Assembly: GCA_013398015.1 (NCBI GenBank)
Contig: VZRR01003261.1
Span: 691,641-755,640, forward strand
Length of the DNA: 64,000 bases
Direction: 5' to 3'
Source of the DNA: Oreocharis arfaki
Taxonomy: Eukaryota; Chordata; Aves; Passeriformes; Paramythiidae
Positions 1 through 13,400 of the stretch are shown in pieces (position 1 is the stretch's first letter; each line of letters opens with the position of its first letter). The translations under genes and the position numbers were made by a program. The notes under the pieces were generated by a model. It saw only the letters and a list, made by a program, of their open reading frames with translations, was not told the origin of the DNA and did not search any database.

Positions 1-1354
1 AAAGATTGTCACTGGCCAATTCAAAGGCTTTCCTATTTAACAGCAACTATTCCAGAAAATTTCTTACTAACCCAAATTTTCTCAAGCAACAGCTGACAGT
101 AAAAATTTCTGAACTGAGTATTATATAATTTTCAGTCTCTAATGCATTTTATTGTCCTTTTTCCAAAGGCAATTCAGACACAGAAGGAAGGACTATTTTC
201 CATTATTTTTTGGGGGGGAGGACAGAATATAAATGTTGGAGCAGCTATATCGATGTGAAAAATGAGATTTAGCTTGGGTTTTTTCCTCCCATGTAGGAGA
301 CGTACCAAATTAGCAATCCCCCATGACATGTCACAAACAGATCATAGAATAACTCAACTAGAAAGAACCTGTAAAGTCACATAGTCTGATCCACCCTTAA
401 GACATCCAAACTGCAGGTGCCATCAGGCTGCTCAGGGCTTTGGCCACCTGAGTTTTGGAAAACTTTCAAGATCTCCCAGTGTCTCTGGACAGCCTTTTTC
501 AATGTTCAGCCATACCCACTGTGAAGAATCATTCCTTTATGTCCTACGAATATCCGTTCTTGCCTCTCAACTCACAAAAAAAACCAAACCAAAACAAAAA
601 CCCAAACAAAATCTTTTCAAGTTAGGGATCTGGGAATTCATGAATTTGCTACATGTGAATATTATCACACATTTAGCAAAAAGCATACACTTTTCAGAGA
701 AAAATCCTCCGAAGCCAAATTACTATCTCTTCACAAGAACTAAGAGGACACCACAGTTAACTTGTAAATTATTTATACCAGATTAAATAAATTGTTTCAC
801 ATAGTGAAAATACTTTCTCCAGACAAACCTAGGAAAGAATATCTTGCTTTCACCAGTTATTTTATCGCACATCTTTACCACAATACATATGTTCCACAAT
901 TTTCCTTGTTTACACATAAATCACTATCAGCTGAATTTAACTATCCAGTCCAAGCTGTCCATAGCTAGCAAGTTTCTTAAAACATGTTTTTATTTTGAGA
1001 ATAAATTTATAGGTATCATCATAAAGAGAAAAGCATATGAATCTTGCATTCACACATGAGGAAGAAGTCTGAACAGCATGTTCCAGGTTAGCTTCTAGTA
1101 GCTCTTATTTTACATTAATATTCAAAGCAGTGAATTTGGTTTAATTCCATCAAGTCCGCATAATTCTTAAAAAAAGAACAGAACAGTTAAGACAGACTTT
1201 TGTCATACCTCACACAGCAGCAAAACCAACTAGCCAATAGCACATTAACAATTAGTATATTAAATAAAAGTGAGTTTTCAGTTTGAAAACAAGAACATAT
1301 CTGTGCACATATAATGAAGACATCCATTTTAATTACATTATGCTGAGTACTAAC
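1..1354 (-). other. LMBR1: LMBR1 intron 4 (partial)
   Basis: AT-rich intronic sequence with no further LMBR1 exon; exon 5 (expected to start with LWNLASLFSN) is not visible. It holds one old CR1 fragment at about 341-560 and a short A/C-rich simple stretch at about 574-612. The ZRS limb enhancer, known from intron 5, is not in this window. Confidence 0.85.
341..560 (-). repeat. CR1 LINE 3' fragment (old)
   Basis: Reads ATCATAGAATAACTCAACTA, then degraded CR1 3'-end text including a TCTGATCCACCC-like box and GGACAGCCTTTTTCAATG. The element is on the minus strand relative to the window. Clearly diverged. Confidence 0.7.
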
Positions 1355-1494
1355 CATGAATTAGTGAGCCATTTAACCACTGAATATAGTAGTTTTGTGG
1401 AAAAGAAAGCAGGATCTCATTGCTGATTATTGAGAAAGGTAGAAGCAGGACTGCACCAGCTGAAACTGCTAGAGTGAAGGTGCTCAAGAACAGC
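1355..1494 (-). CDS. LMBR1: LMBR1 coding exon 4
   Basis: 140 nt encoding LFLSTFTLAVSAGAVLLLPF and then SIISNEILLSFPQNYYIQWL and NGSLIH, residues 60-105, with split codons for S59 and G106. It contains the second hydrophobic span. The acceptor is AAATTTCAG and the donor GTTAGT on the minus strand. It is followed to the left by intron 4, which leaves the window. Confidence 0.96.
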
Positions 1495-4400
1495 CTGAAA
1501 TTTAAAGAAATGTACCACTGTTACCACCAACATGCTCTCAACAGCAGGGAAAAATGTAATTAAATTACTTGTAATCAGTGTCTAAAGGCAACACATTCTT
1601 ATATTGTAAACCGGCAGGAGAAACTGGGATTTCCAAAACATTTGACTTCCAAAAAGCAGTTTTAAAATAGTTTAGAGAACCAAGTACAAATAATTAGTTT
1701 TTACCAACTCCCATAATTATTCTCTTGGCACATGAATACATGCAGTTCCAATGTAATAAAAAGGTCAAACTACCGGAGTACATTAAATATCTTTCCACAA
1801 GTCTCCTCTTTCAGTTTTAATTTCCCACATAGACATAAACCTAAGAAAAAAACATTCAATTTCTATGTTCTTAGTACAATGTCTAAAAGCAGAGCAACCT
1901 TTGAACAACTGAAGAGTGAGTACAATTATACATAAATATTTTAACACCAAACTGAAAAAAAAGTTGGTTTTTTTCCACAAAGTAGTTATTGAAGTTATCA
2001 TCTCATCAGCTGCAAAGTTGATACACAGAAATTGTCAGAAATATTTAAAATATTTAAGCTTATTCTTTTTAGATACCAAATACAACTTAAACCCCATGCC
2101 ATCTTGTGGCATTAAAAAGAACTGTGTTCTTAAAAAAATAAGATCAACAAAACATTCTTAGAGAACTAACCTAATGCCATAATAAAATTAGAAACAATTC
2201 TCAAATTGCATGACAAAAATAAATAGAACATCCCTACAACAAGAGCATCTGTAAGCTGCTAACAGAAATCTTACTTTCTTAACAGTCTACAAATTCGTTT
2301 TTCATTTACACAAAACTTAACAAACAGCAGTTTGGCTTTGTTTTCTCCTCCCTCCACGCCTCAAGTCCTGACAATTATGCCATGTGGAGAAAAATCTATG
2401 TATATATGCTTGAGAGCTATTACTTTTAGGAAAATAACATGCACACTTAAAGAACAAGAAACCTTAGGCTGAAAGAAAAAAGAACATTTTATATTTACAA
2501 CAACACTTCTACGAGCTCTCCTTCCAAGGAGATGACAGCACCACCAGGGAAGAGACAGGAACACTGCAACACAAGGAGCCAATTCACATTGTTCAGCCAA
2601 TCATGTAATTGACAGGGCAGCAACAGCCATGGAGGTTCTGTACATCTTGAGGCACATTCATATAGGAGATATTAATATCTAGCTTTTCAGAGGAAGAGGA
2701 TAAGGAGAGAGTTGCTGGCAGACCATCAGATCTGGCAAGTGCTTGTCTTCCACTCGTTACCTTTCTACAGCTTTTTTACAGTGATCAGGATAAGATGTCT
2801 TCTATAGCGGGAGTTAACTTTTTTCCCAGGATCCACTGTCTCCCTTGACAGGCCTTCCATCGACTGCTGTGGGAACTTACACCACCTCCCATCTAAACAC
2901 CTACATTTTAGAGACCTAAATGCAGGTCTTGCATTCAATTCCACCTCTTGTATCAGGTTCTCATGTAATATTCTGGCCAACTTCATGCCTAGCGGGAAAA
3001 CTGTAGGTGAAAAAAGCCCTAGACCAGACTTTCATAACACAAGGTGCCAATTAACCAAATCATTTTCCCTGACCCTCTAGCAATCTATTTAAAATACATT
3101 TAAATATTTTAAATAGACTCTTATTTATTTGGAAGCATAGAAGATTCCTATCATAACAATATACTCAGGAAAAGAAGTTCTGTCAAGAAGAGCTATACAT
3201 ACGATATTCTGTTAACAACGGCATCTTCATCCTCTTGCTCATCTGAAAATTAAATTACAGCAGGTTATATCCAATACTCACTTGTCTTTCCTCAGGCTAA
3301 AACGTATATACATAGGAATAATTTAAATTTACAATTAAAATTCAGATGTACTGATACAATTTCTGAGCATTAATATTTCAAAAAGGTTCCTTCCAAAAAT
3401 GAATACTCTCACCCTTTTTTTCGCAGGTCAAACTCTTTGCAATCAACGTAACAACAAAGTTATTTCACTTTACTTAAATATGAAGATCAAAACACCTTGG
3501 AGACCTCTTCCAAAGGGCTCTATGATAAACATGCTTTCAGACTCCTGCAGCCATGGCTGCTGCTAGAAACTGCTGCTTTGGGCATCTCTGGAACCAGAGA
3601 GAGCAGGTAAGCTACAGGAAAGTCTTAAGAGTCCATACTAACTACCATTAGAAATAATTTTCAGTATTAATGTCTTTTTAAAACAAGAAAGCATACCCAG
3701 AACAATAGTGATAACTACTCAGCTCTTTCCCTTTGCCTGCCCTTCTTCCCAGCTCCTGGGGATATGGGGGAGGGGAGAAAGGAGAGGTGGTGTTATTCTT
3801 GTTACTTGTTTTGGATTTAAGATACCATGACGTCCTTCTGATACTTCACATTATAGACCATTTTTATTCACTTATTCCTCACTTAATACTTCACTAAAAC
3901 AATTTTTGAAACAATATCAACACTTCACTCAGAGATGAATCACTAACACATCCTTCATTTGTGCTTTACACCCTTCTCTATCTGCATCAGTACAGAAATG
4001 TTAGCATTCCTAAATCTAAAATAATGCAAGCATTTTGAAATAAAAAGTTCTGAATTTAAAATAATTTTACACTCAGCGTTCTAAAGTTTCTCCTATTTTC
4101 CACAGAAGATAGAACAGCGGACTTTATTTATTCTTAGATTTTAAAATAAATTTAAGTACTTAAGAGTCATGCACACAGTTGAAATAAACACACAGCCAAT
4201 AACATGATGCTATTTTGAAATTCTTCTGTGAAAGGACATAGAATTTTTGATGGAAACCTCATGGTGTTTTGAAAGACTAAGTCAAGGTCTCTTATGAATC
4301 ATTTTGGCTAAAGAGCTTCTTGGAGAAGCAGCGAAAAATTTGTCCTGAAAGAGTTCCAGATGTGTTAACTCTTCAAACATTTCTCATCAGGAAGATCATA

Positions 4401-7400
4401 GCAGGCTACAAAGTGTGCCTAAGTACGTGCTCACAAAGCTTTCATAAAGTCAGGCCAGCTGCAGAGCAGTTCCCCTTCCTAGCTGAGGAGATCAACTGCC
4501 AACAAAAGGTAATAGAAGTGTCTTTGCATACAACAGTGTTTGCCAAACCAGTTTCCCCTTCCTGTTCTTCTCCATCTCCAAATGGTAGCAGCTTTGTAGT
4601 GCCCAAAATATGTATCAGGATCAGAATATAGTATCTAACTTCCTATGTTTAAAGAGATGCACCCTTCTTTTAAGGAATTAAATTCCACGAAAAGTTTACT
4701 TTTTAAAACATTAATCCATCTATGAAAGCAGCTCTATCATAACACGTCACTATAGCTCAACTAACAGTTTCCAATAAAGTCCAAAGCACCAAGATACACA
4801 AGAATGTTTCTACAGCCTCACTATTATCAAGCACCAAGGACTCAGATAAGCTGTCAAGAGTCAAAGATCCTGCCATTTTATAGAGATTTTTATGCTATTT
4901 GTCTTTAGAAAAAATACTGAAGAAAACGACAGGGCTTCCTAAAGACTAGTTTCAGAATGGAAACTGAACAATGTTTCCAAAGGGAAAAAAAAATAAAGTA
5001 TTATTTCGAGGTATTATCTAAACTTTAGTGGTGAAGTCGTAAGAAACTGGCTAAGACCACTGAAATAACTGCACCTGAGCAGAGCAGGACTTTTTGAAGA
5101 AATAATGCCACTTCCCTTCTGTAGCACTGGCAACCATTCACTTTACCAGCCAAGGCTCAGAACCTGATTTTGCTGCTAAACACAGCTGAAGATACTTATT
5201 CTGGAAAGGCTGATGTGAAAGGAGAACAGGATCTAAAGGCAAGGGAGGCAGAAGCATCTACTTGACATTAACCCCTTTCTTCCCTCTCAAAACAGTCAAC
5301 ACTTAGGCTGCCATACACAATCAGGTCAGTCCAAGCTGCCATAGACCAGCAGCCTAACAAACAGTTTTGCTTCTTCCACTCTCCTTGAGGAGATGGAGAC
5401 GAAAAGAATCATCTATTTATTTGAAAAACAAAAATTATTTTTTACATATTAAAATTTCTATGCTTACCTGCTTTCCTTTTGTATCTTGTGATTATAAAGT
5501 AGGAAACTATGTAGAGAACAGCAAACAGGAGAAAACAGATCTGGAAAAAAAAATTGCGCTTATTAGGTCATGAAGAAATGCCTGGATTATAGTAAACAGT
5601 AAATCTAGCCTCAACAATTTAAAATTTAATTAAGATCCACTGGAGCATACTTTATGTTAATTTCAAGATTGTTATGTTTTATATCTTATTAACAGAAAGT
5701 TAAACCCATTAAAACAGCTTGATTAGAGTAACAGGTACGGCATCAATTATATGGTCAGCAAGTTTTACTCTAAAATTAAGAAAAAAGCCTTATTCACAGT
5801 GTGATGGTTTGTTTGAGGGAGGGGTGAGTGGAGTGGGATGGGCTGTTTTTTGAAGTTTGAATCCACTTAAGTTGTAAAAATTATCAGGCTTTGTATCATC
5901 TTCACATGTACCCTAAGGGTAATTGTATTTTATAAAATGGGCTCTTGAGGCTCTATTTTGGACTAAGCTGTCAACACGTGTGGAAAGAAGCAAACATGTT
6001 TACTATTTGCATCCTGTCTTGAATCAAACAAATTCCAGGTGACAACACACACAAGAGAGACTCATGTGTCTACACTGGATGTCCAAGCATGAGCTCATCA
6101 AACATGATGTTTCCTTTACACTCAGAAGCCAAGGGCACAACTTCCCTTCTCATAAGGTTGGTGGTTTTATTTAGGTCAGATGTACCTTCAGCCCACAGTG
6201 CCTTGCATGAAGTCGTTTATAAGATTTGGCACTACAATTACAATACAGTAAGGTAAGATCAAAACAGCTACAAAAATGCTGGAAATCTTACAGGAAAGGA
6301 ATTGAACAGCAGGAAAGTTTTAACCCTCCAAGCCTCTATAGGGTAAAAAAAAAATACTAAAAAAAACTCCCACATATTTTATTTGCTCCTGAATGAGGCA
6401 TCAGTGGCTCAACAATGCTTCCTGAATCCTGGGTGCTGATGCCTATTAAAAACATGAGTCAGTCAGAAATGCAACAAGACGGAAGCATGCCATTCTGTGC
6501 TGCAAAACTACTTCACTGGGTAACAGCTGATCTGTTTCTTTAATCAGCCATTTGTAGATTTGTTGCCTTCAAGAACTCACTGTCTTAAAAAAGTCTAGAG
6601 CAGAAAGGCTACCCTAAGAGAAAGGGAAAAGTGAAAGTGAAGGTAGTGATGATAGCCCTGATAAATTGGCATCTAAATTGCAATACTGCATCCAAATCAG
6701 CAAATCAGAGTGGAGAAGAATGTATTATCCAGGAAAGACAGACTTTCTAAGAAATACTGATAAACTGAGAGGGTTATTTTTCTGCTGTAGTCAGACAGAC
6801 TTTAAAAAACCCAAGTGACTAAGCATGGCATTTGTGTGCCTGTGACTTCCAGGTGCCTCCCAGAAGTAGAACAGTAAGTCTGAAAGTGGCAATCCAGCTC
6901 ATTCTCTGTGCAGGCAAAACACAGTAGCAACACACAAAATATAGACACTGAAAAGCAGGTTTCATAACTAGATCTCTTAACTCCAACCTTTAATCTGAAT
7001 AGAGCTTACCACTCCAACTTTCTTGAGGATGCCTCAAAGAAGAGGTTTTGATAAAGAATTCAATCCTTTAAATAAGTAATTCTAAAGAATGTTATTAAGA
7101 TTTAATAAAGAAAAGTTGGTATATTTTTGAACAGGAAGAACAAAAGAAACTGAGAACAGCCTTGGGTTTTCAGAGCACTCTGACATAGCTTGTCCTGTCA
7201 GTATCAGAAAACGCAGTGCCAGTGCTGAAAGGGAATCCTTCTCTAAGCTTCCAGTTCCTCTGAAAACTAGACCAAGGCTACAGCTACAGACATCTAATTT
7301 TAGGCACTCACTTTTGAAAATCAGGTATCACATATACAGGGTAAGTGAATTCTTTAAAAATCTGTCAGATGCAAATAACACTGTAATCTGTGTAAAAGAA

Positions 7401-10400
7401 AAACACAGTTCAGCTCATTTTTTGTTTAATTTTATTTAAAACAAGAATTAAAATTACTGCAATCTTGTTTACACCTTCAAATAGAACAGGTGACCTTTAT
7501 TCTATCCATGATAGTAAGGTCACAATGAAAATGTGGGTCTGCACGTAGAAGGTACCACTGAGATAACTGAGGTATTTTGAGGGTATGGCAGATGAAAGCT
7601 GTCCAGTAACACAAACTGTCAAATGCTGAATTTCTGGTTTTAGATAACAGCTACTCTGCAACCCAGCAATGAGGGATAACTATACATCCTGATGTAATTC
7701 TCCCTCTACTTCTGCCAGATTAGAGAAAAACTTTGTAAATGTTTGATAAACTTGTTTATTACTGAAAATTCACAAAATCTTAAAATTATTGGCAAGAAAA
7801 TACGTAAATTCTTCTAAGCGAAAGCTTTATGATCTTAACAAAAAAGAAGTCAAATTGAAAGTCCTTCATACTGACCAAAACAAGTCAAACACCAAACTCA
7901 GAAATATTACTGCAGTCTCAATTTACACTCGGTGAAACCTCTGATCCTGAACTGTTTCTAACCATGCATTCTGAATAACTTTCTAAAGGAAACAGCTCAA
8001 GTCAGCATCCCAACTATTTTTAGAGTGGAACTCAGCTAAGCTGGGGAAAAGGAATGTGTTGCCTATGATAGCTGAAGAATAGCTTCCACTGTCCTGTCAC
8101 ACTGCAACTGTGGGCTCCTATTCCTCATACTGCTGTTTATTTCAGGATATTTTCGTATTAGGGGAAAAAAAACATCCAGCCTTGTTCATATTTGTCGTAG
8201 TTTTAGTAGGCGTTTCTCAATAATGAGTGGCTGGGCTTGTTTGCAGCACTCCAGGTATGATCTTACAGCTGTGTGTAACAGCACTAAGCCCTTCTTGCTG
8301 TGCTGAAAATGATTCTCCACACTCACCTGAGAATCACACTGGTAGTTCAGAATATCCCCTGGTCACTGGATTCATCAGCACTGTCCTCCCCAGTTGCTCA
8401 CATCAGAGTAGCTCTTGAGTTTCAGTAGAAACTTGGTTTTAGGGTTCAAGTTTGATACTGTGTCTTTTTCTTTTTCTTTAACACACCTTAAAGTCACACT
8501 ACAGACAATCACCTTTCAATTCCATTTCTAATCACTTACTAAAAAGCACAGGTAGTCATACTGAAATAGGGTGCTACTCACAAAAGAACACCACACACAA
8601 AACTACACGGATACCTTCAGTAAAAAAGAAAAAAATTAAAAGAGCCTATATTCTGTAAATTTCATCTTTCCTTCAGAAAACTACTGTATGTGCCAGTACT
8701 GAAGGTAACATTGGAATACAATGTTAAATACAGATTATATTGCAAGTTGTTTCCAACCAAAAAGCAGTGGTTTATGCTATCACCCATCCCTACAATAACA
8801 GCTGACAAAAATCAAGGATGCTGCGAATACAGCAAATCTGGGACAAGCTGTATTCCTCATATCCCCAAGCTCTCTGCAAGGAGTTTTTCACTGGAGCTCA
8901 AATGCAGCTTGTCTAGGTTTGACTTGGGGAGACAGTCAAGACACCGCAGAGAATGTACCCAACTGTGATGAATAAGGATTTCTGACGCCCCCCACTTCAC
9001 AAGAAATAATGCTTTTCAACCTTAAAATTAATTTCCTTAAATTCCTTCCAAATTTGAGGGACAAAGTAGTTGTGGATCTGTTGCCATAGTTAAACTGGGA
9101 AGCTGCTTTAAACATACCTATGGGTACCTTCTGACCTTACAGGGGAGATACATTCAGTCCATGCTCGACCACATGGTTCAAAATAAAAAGGAAATTATGA
9201 GGAGCCAAAGAATGGTCTATGGTTACATCCAAACAGTCAACCAAAGAAATTCTTAATCATTTTTAATGTCTTTGTGCGTTGTGTCCCTTCCACTCAGTAA
9301 CTGTAAACAAGACACATGGATTCTGTGCCACATCCAGGGGCTCCTTTCTAACAGATGGCACATTAAGAAGTCTTCAAACCTCAAGCATATAATTCATTTA
9401 CATCTCTTCTCATGCACTAAATACAACCTCTGGTAGGACAAGCAAAAGAAACCTGTCTTCCCATGGAGCCCTAATTTTCATTCAGGAAAGGAAGTGCCTT
9501 CTGTTCCTGCTTAGATTACACACCAGACACGCCAGGAGAGGCTGCTTCTGGAGACACAGTGCACTACATCCTTAGGCACCTGCTGTCCAACTCTTCCACA
9601 GTGTCATAGGTTTGGGTCTCGCATCCAAAGTCATCCAAGTATGACCCCCATACTGTACCACAGCTCCCAGCTCCTGGGAGAATGAAGCTGGAGATCACCT
9701 GCATACTAAGGGGCCAGCACCAAAGGGTCTGACATTAAACACAAGCAGGAACAGTCTGAACTAGGTCAAATCACTTTGTACTTATCCCACTGACAATTAC
9801 TAAAGATCAGCTGACACCAATTTGTCCGTGTGGATGATCTTTAAAACTCTGGCACTGAAATACATGCCTCAGACTGGTAAAGCATCATCTTCTATTGCAA
9901 GTGTTAGAGTTACTTTCATGCTAAGAAAGACAATGCTCAAAATGTGTAAGATCCTCTTTTTTTCCCCTCTTACAAACACGATTAAACCATCTTTTACAAC
10001 TGCAATTTGTGTGTGTGCGCATTAAAAGCTGCATTTTATGTACAGGATTCTATTTATATAGCATGGAACCATTCCCAACTGTTGTGAGGGAAGTACAGCT
10101 GTAGTTTACACTAGGAAGAAAGCACGCAGGTGCCCTGTCCAGTTAATCATGGGGATTAATTATCTCTCTCCAAGCAGCATACACCCTGTCACATGTAGTT
10201 GCTGTGTCTAGTTTTGAGCCACCAGTACAGGGAAGATGTTGGTACTTGCAGAAAGGATGATCACCAGGATGGTCAGGAGGCTGGAACACTGGCCTGGTGC
10301 AGATAGGCTGAAGGACCTCAGAACGTTCAGCCTGAGGACAACAAGGCTTCAGGACCCTGACAGCAGCAGGGAACCGCCACAGAACTCCTTCACAGAGAAA

Positions 10401-13400
10401 AGTCACAGACCTTAGTCATGTTCTTTAACCTAACACACTTCCAAGCATGAACACAGGTCCAACACAGGTTCATTTCCACTTGAAAAGCATCAAAGCCGAG
10501 GAGTGATTGTTTCCCCCAACTTGACTGCACACTAGCATCTAGAACAGAGAAAATCTGGAGGAGCAAAACAGACAAGCAGCAAACAGCATTTTACTATGTC
10601 ATGTATGAAATGAAAGATCAAGAAGCTCCAAAAAGTAGCTCCAAAGAATAAGAGAAGAATGGAAATAACTTTAAAATGAAGTGGCTGAGTCAGTATTAAA
10701 AAAAAAAAAGTTACTGCTATTACATCCACAAGCATTTCTATGCAAATGATACACAAAAAAAGGCTACAGACGTAACAAAGAACATCTCCACTTCTAAAAC
10801 AGCACAGAGAAAAGAGAAGGCAGAGATCACTCCGGGTAATATCACCATGTAGAATATTTCTATTTACATGTTTAAGTGTTGAAAATGAAGCAGTCAGTAT
10901 TTTGCCTGTGATTACCATCTACAGAAAATAATAGTGTTACACTTGTGGGTTTTAATTTCTGTAATAGAAAACAACAAACACAGCATTATATATCCATCTC
11001 TTACTGCTCCAATGCTGCTCAAGTATTTCAATGTGCATTAAAATACCACACAGCAACTAAAAAGCTTCCTCCTACTGTCCCATTTGGCAACTGCTTTTGT
11101 TTACTCATAGAAAAGATGACATGAATAAACAGCAAGAAAATACAGGTGGAGACAAGCAGTTCTGCTTGGTCCATTTCTAATAACTCAATTATCCCAGACA
11201 TTTAAAAAGCAAACAAGGCATTCCGCCTGTTTTGGATGTGTCAAAAGTAAGTGACCTACAACCAACTAAGCACACTACAGAAAACTAAAAATTGTAACTA
11301 TGCTCTCAGTTTGACCTTGGCATTCATTCTATCATCTGCTCTGGAAATCTCATTTTTCTCAAATGAGACATTAACTCTGCACCCTGTGGTTAGATTAAGT
11401 TCCCTCAAAACCAGTCAGCCTTATACATACGGCATGACACACTAAATTTACACTTATGAGAAAATATAAAATATGTCCTATGACTGTCTATGACTACAGA
11501 TTAAATTTGCTCATTAACACTGCCCTCCATACCTATGATTCCCCCCCACGTATGGTCTCTTTTCAGGACTCCTCCCTGGCTTAAAACATTTTCAAGAGAT
11601 TGACCCACTTTTTTTTTGTTGGTTCCTAAGTCATGAAGAAATTATAAGTGGTTTAGAGGCAGGTGCCTAGACCTGCTCATCTAGAAAAAACATCCAGGAT
11701 CCAACACAAAGTACAAAACATTCAAAAATACATTCTGTGTGCTAAAAGTTCTGCTGAAGATAAAAACCAGCTTCTACAGCCCTTCAGTCAAGAATGTTTT
11801 TCAGCATTAGTGTAAGATTTTAAAACATTCCCTAGAATTAACACCAATCGCACCAGCCTAGACCATGCTAACATTCTGTTCCTGAATGAAGGCATTATTC
11901 AACCCTGGAAAGTCAGCTTATAATAATCGGTCATATTAAAAGTCCAGAGTCATACCATTAAAAATTCATTTCTGAAAAAAATAACCTCACAAGTCCCATT
12001 AATACAGACTTGGTAAACAATTTATTTGTTTTAAGACAGCTTATTTGACTAATATCAATTTTCAGGGTGAGATGCAGAAGATTTTAGAAGACAGAGCTAA
12101 TAAATTTTCTCATCCTAACACAAAAATACTCTTCCTTGTCTTCTCACACATATATCCTGTAGTATTTTTAGAATGGCACTCCCACTCCCAAAACACAAAC
12201 ATATCTAAACTGCAATACCTGTATGTTTTCTTCATTCTGACCAATCATGCAGACTCTCTACTGGATAGAAGTTACTGGAAATAAGTTATTTGCTAAGAAA
12301 CTCAGCAAATATTTTAGATATGTTACTATTGTTAAATTCAACTAAAACTCATCATCATCAATTTTTCTTATAAATACATTAAAAATAGAAATTACCGTTA
12401 GATAATGGAAAAATTGGGATACTCAAGGCCTAAACACGCATGTAAAATCAACAGTAAAACTGAAGCACCATGTTTTAATGATACTTGTGAAGCCTATCCT
12501 GGAAACCACACAAGAAGGTAAAGGGGGAAAAAACATCACACACATACACTGCTCCTATCCTCTGTACATTAACCCAGCCATACCCAGACTTTGATGCCAT
12601 CATAATACATTACACATAATACATTAGGAGTACACATGATTTGGAAATAGAGAAACTGGAACATAGTTCTGTATTTTCCAGTTAATCAAAATTTTCAAAA
12701 ATTATCAAAGTGTTCAAGTATTAAAACAGTACAAAGCACAGGGCTCTCTCTTGAAACCATGCTGATGGTAGTTAGAAACAACTTTTAACATATCCAGCTA
12801 ATCAAAAAACTAGAAACCTCTGTGTGAGAAGCAGCTGAGCAAGGCAATTGTACATGAATATTCAACAGCCAGCTGATGAAACGGCAACATGAGTTTTGAA
12901 ACCATCTTTATGAGAGTCAATTGGGTCCCAAAGAGCACAGGTCAAAGCTGCTGAAAGCGTGAAGCAACCTCCCCTGCCACATGAATGCCTAATCAGGGGC
13001 TTAGAGCAGCAGATTGTTCCAGGTCATCTCTACCTGGCCCTACACTCACCCTCCAGAGTGATGCAACAACCAAGGCTGTTTGTCATTAGATACATAAAAA
13101 TACAAACCCCAATCATGACTTCCAAAGTCTCTCCTCTTCCTGTGCTGTAAGCTGTATAAATTCTTGCACACGATTACTCCTAAGAAGGCAGTGCCTCAAG
13201 TCATCTGACAGCACATGGCTACCTGAAAGAGTCAGTGGTTTTCAAGGCAAGGGGGAGAGCATGGGAGTAGAGAGTGATGGAGAAGTTAAGACTTTCTCAA
13301 CGAGAGTTATCATTGCCCTCCTGAATGAGGATAAATATCAAATTAAATACGGAAGGCTGAAAGACAGGAAAGGAGAAAGCATTTCAGTTTACAAGAAAGA

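Noticed and set aside
2093..2110. CTCF-like TGCCATCTTGTGG in LMBR1 intron 3, reverse orientation
   Set aside because: Only 12 of 14 consensus positions match, including a mismatch in the core.
10532..10918. 128-codon minus-strand frame rich in hydrophobic residues
   Set aside because: Composition follows from T-rich intron sequence; no family resemblance and no splice-site frame fit with LMBR1.
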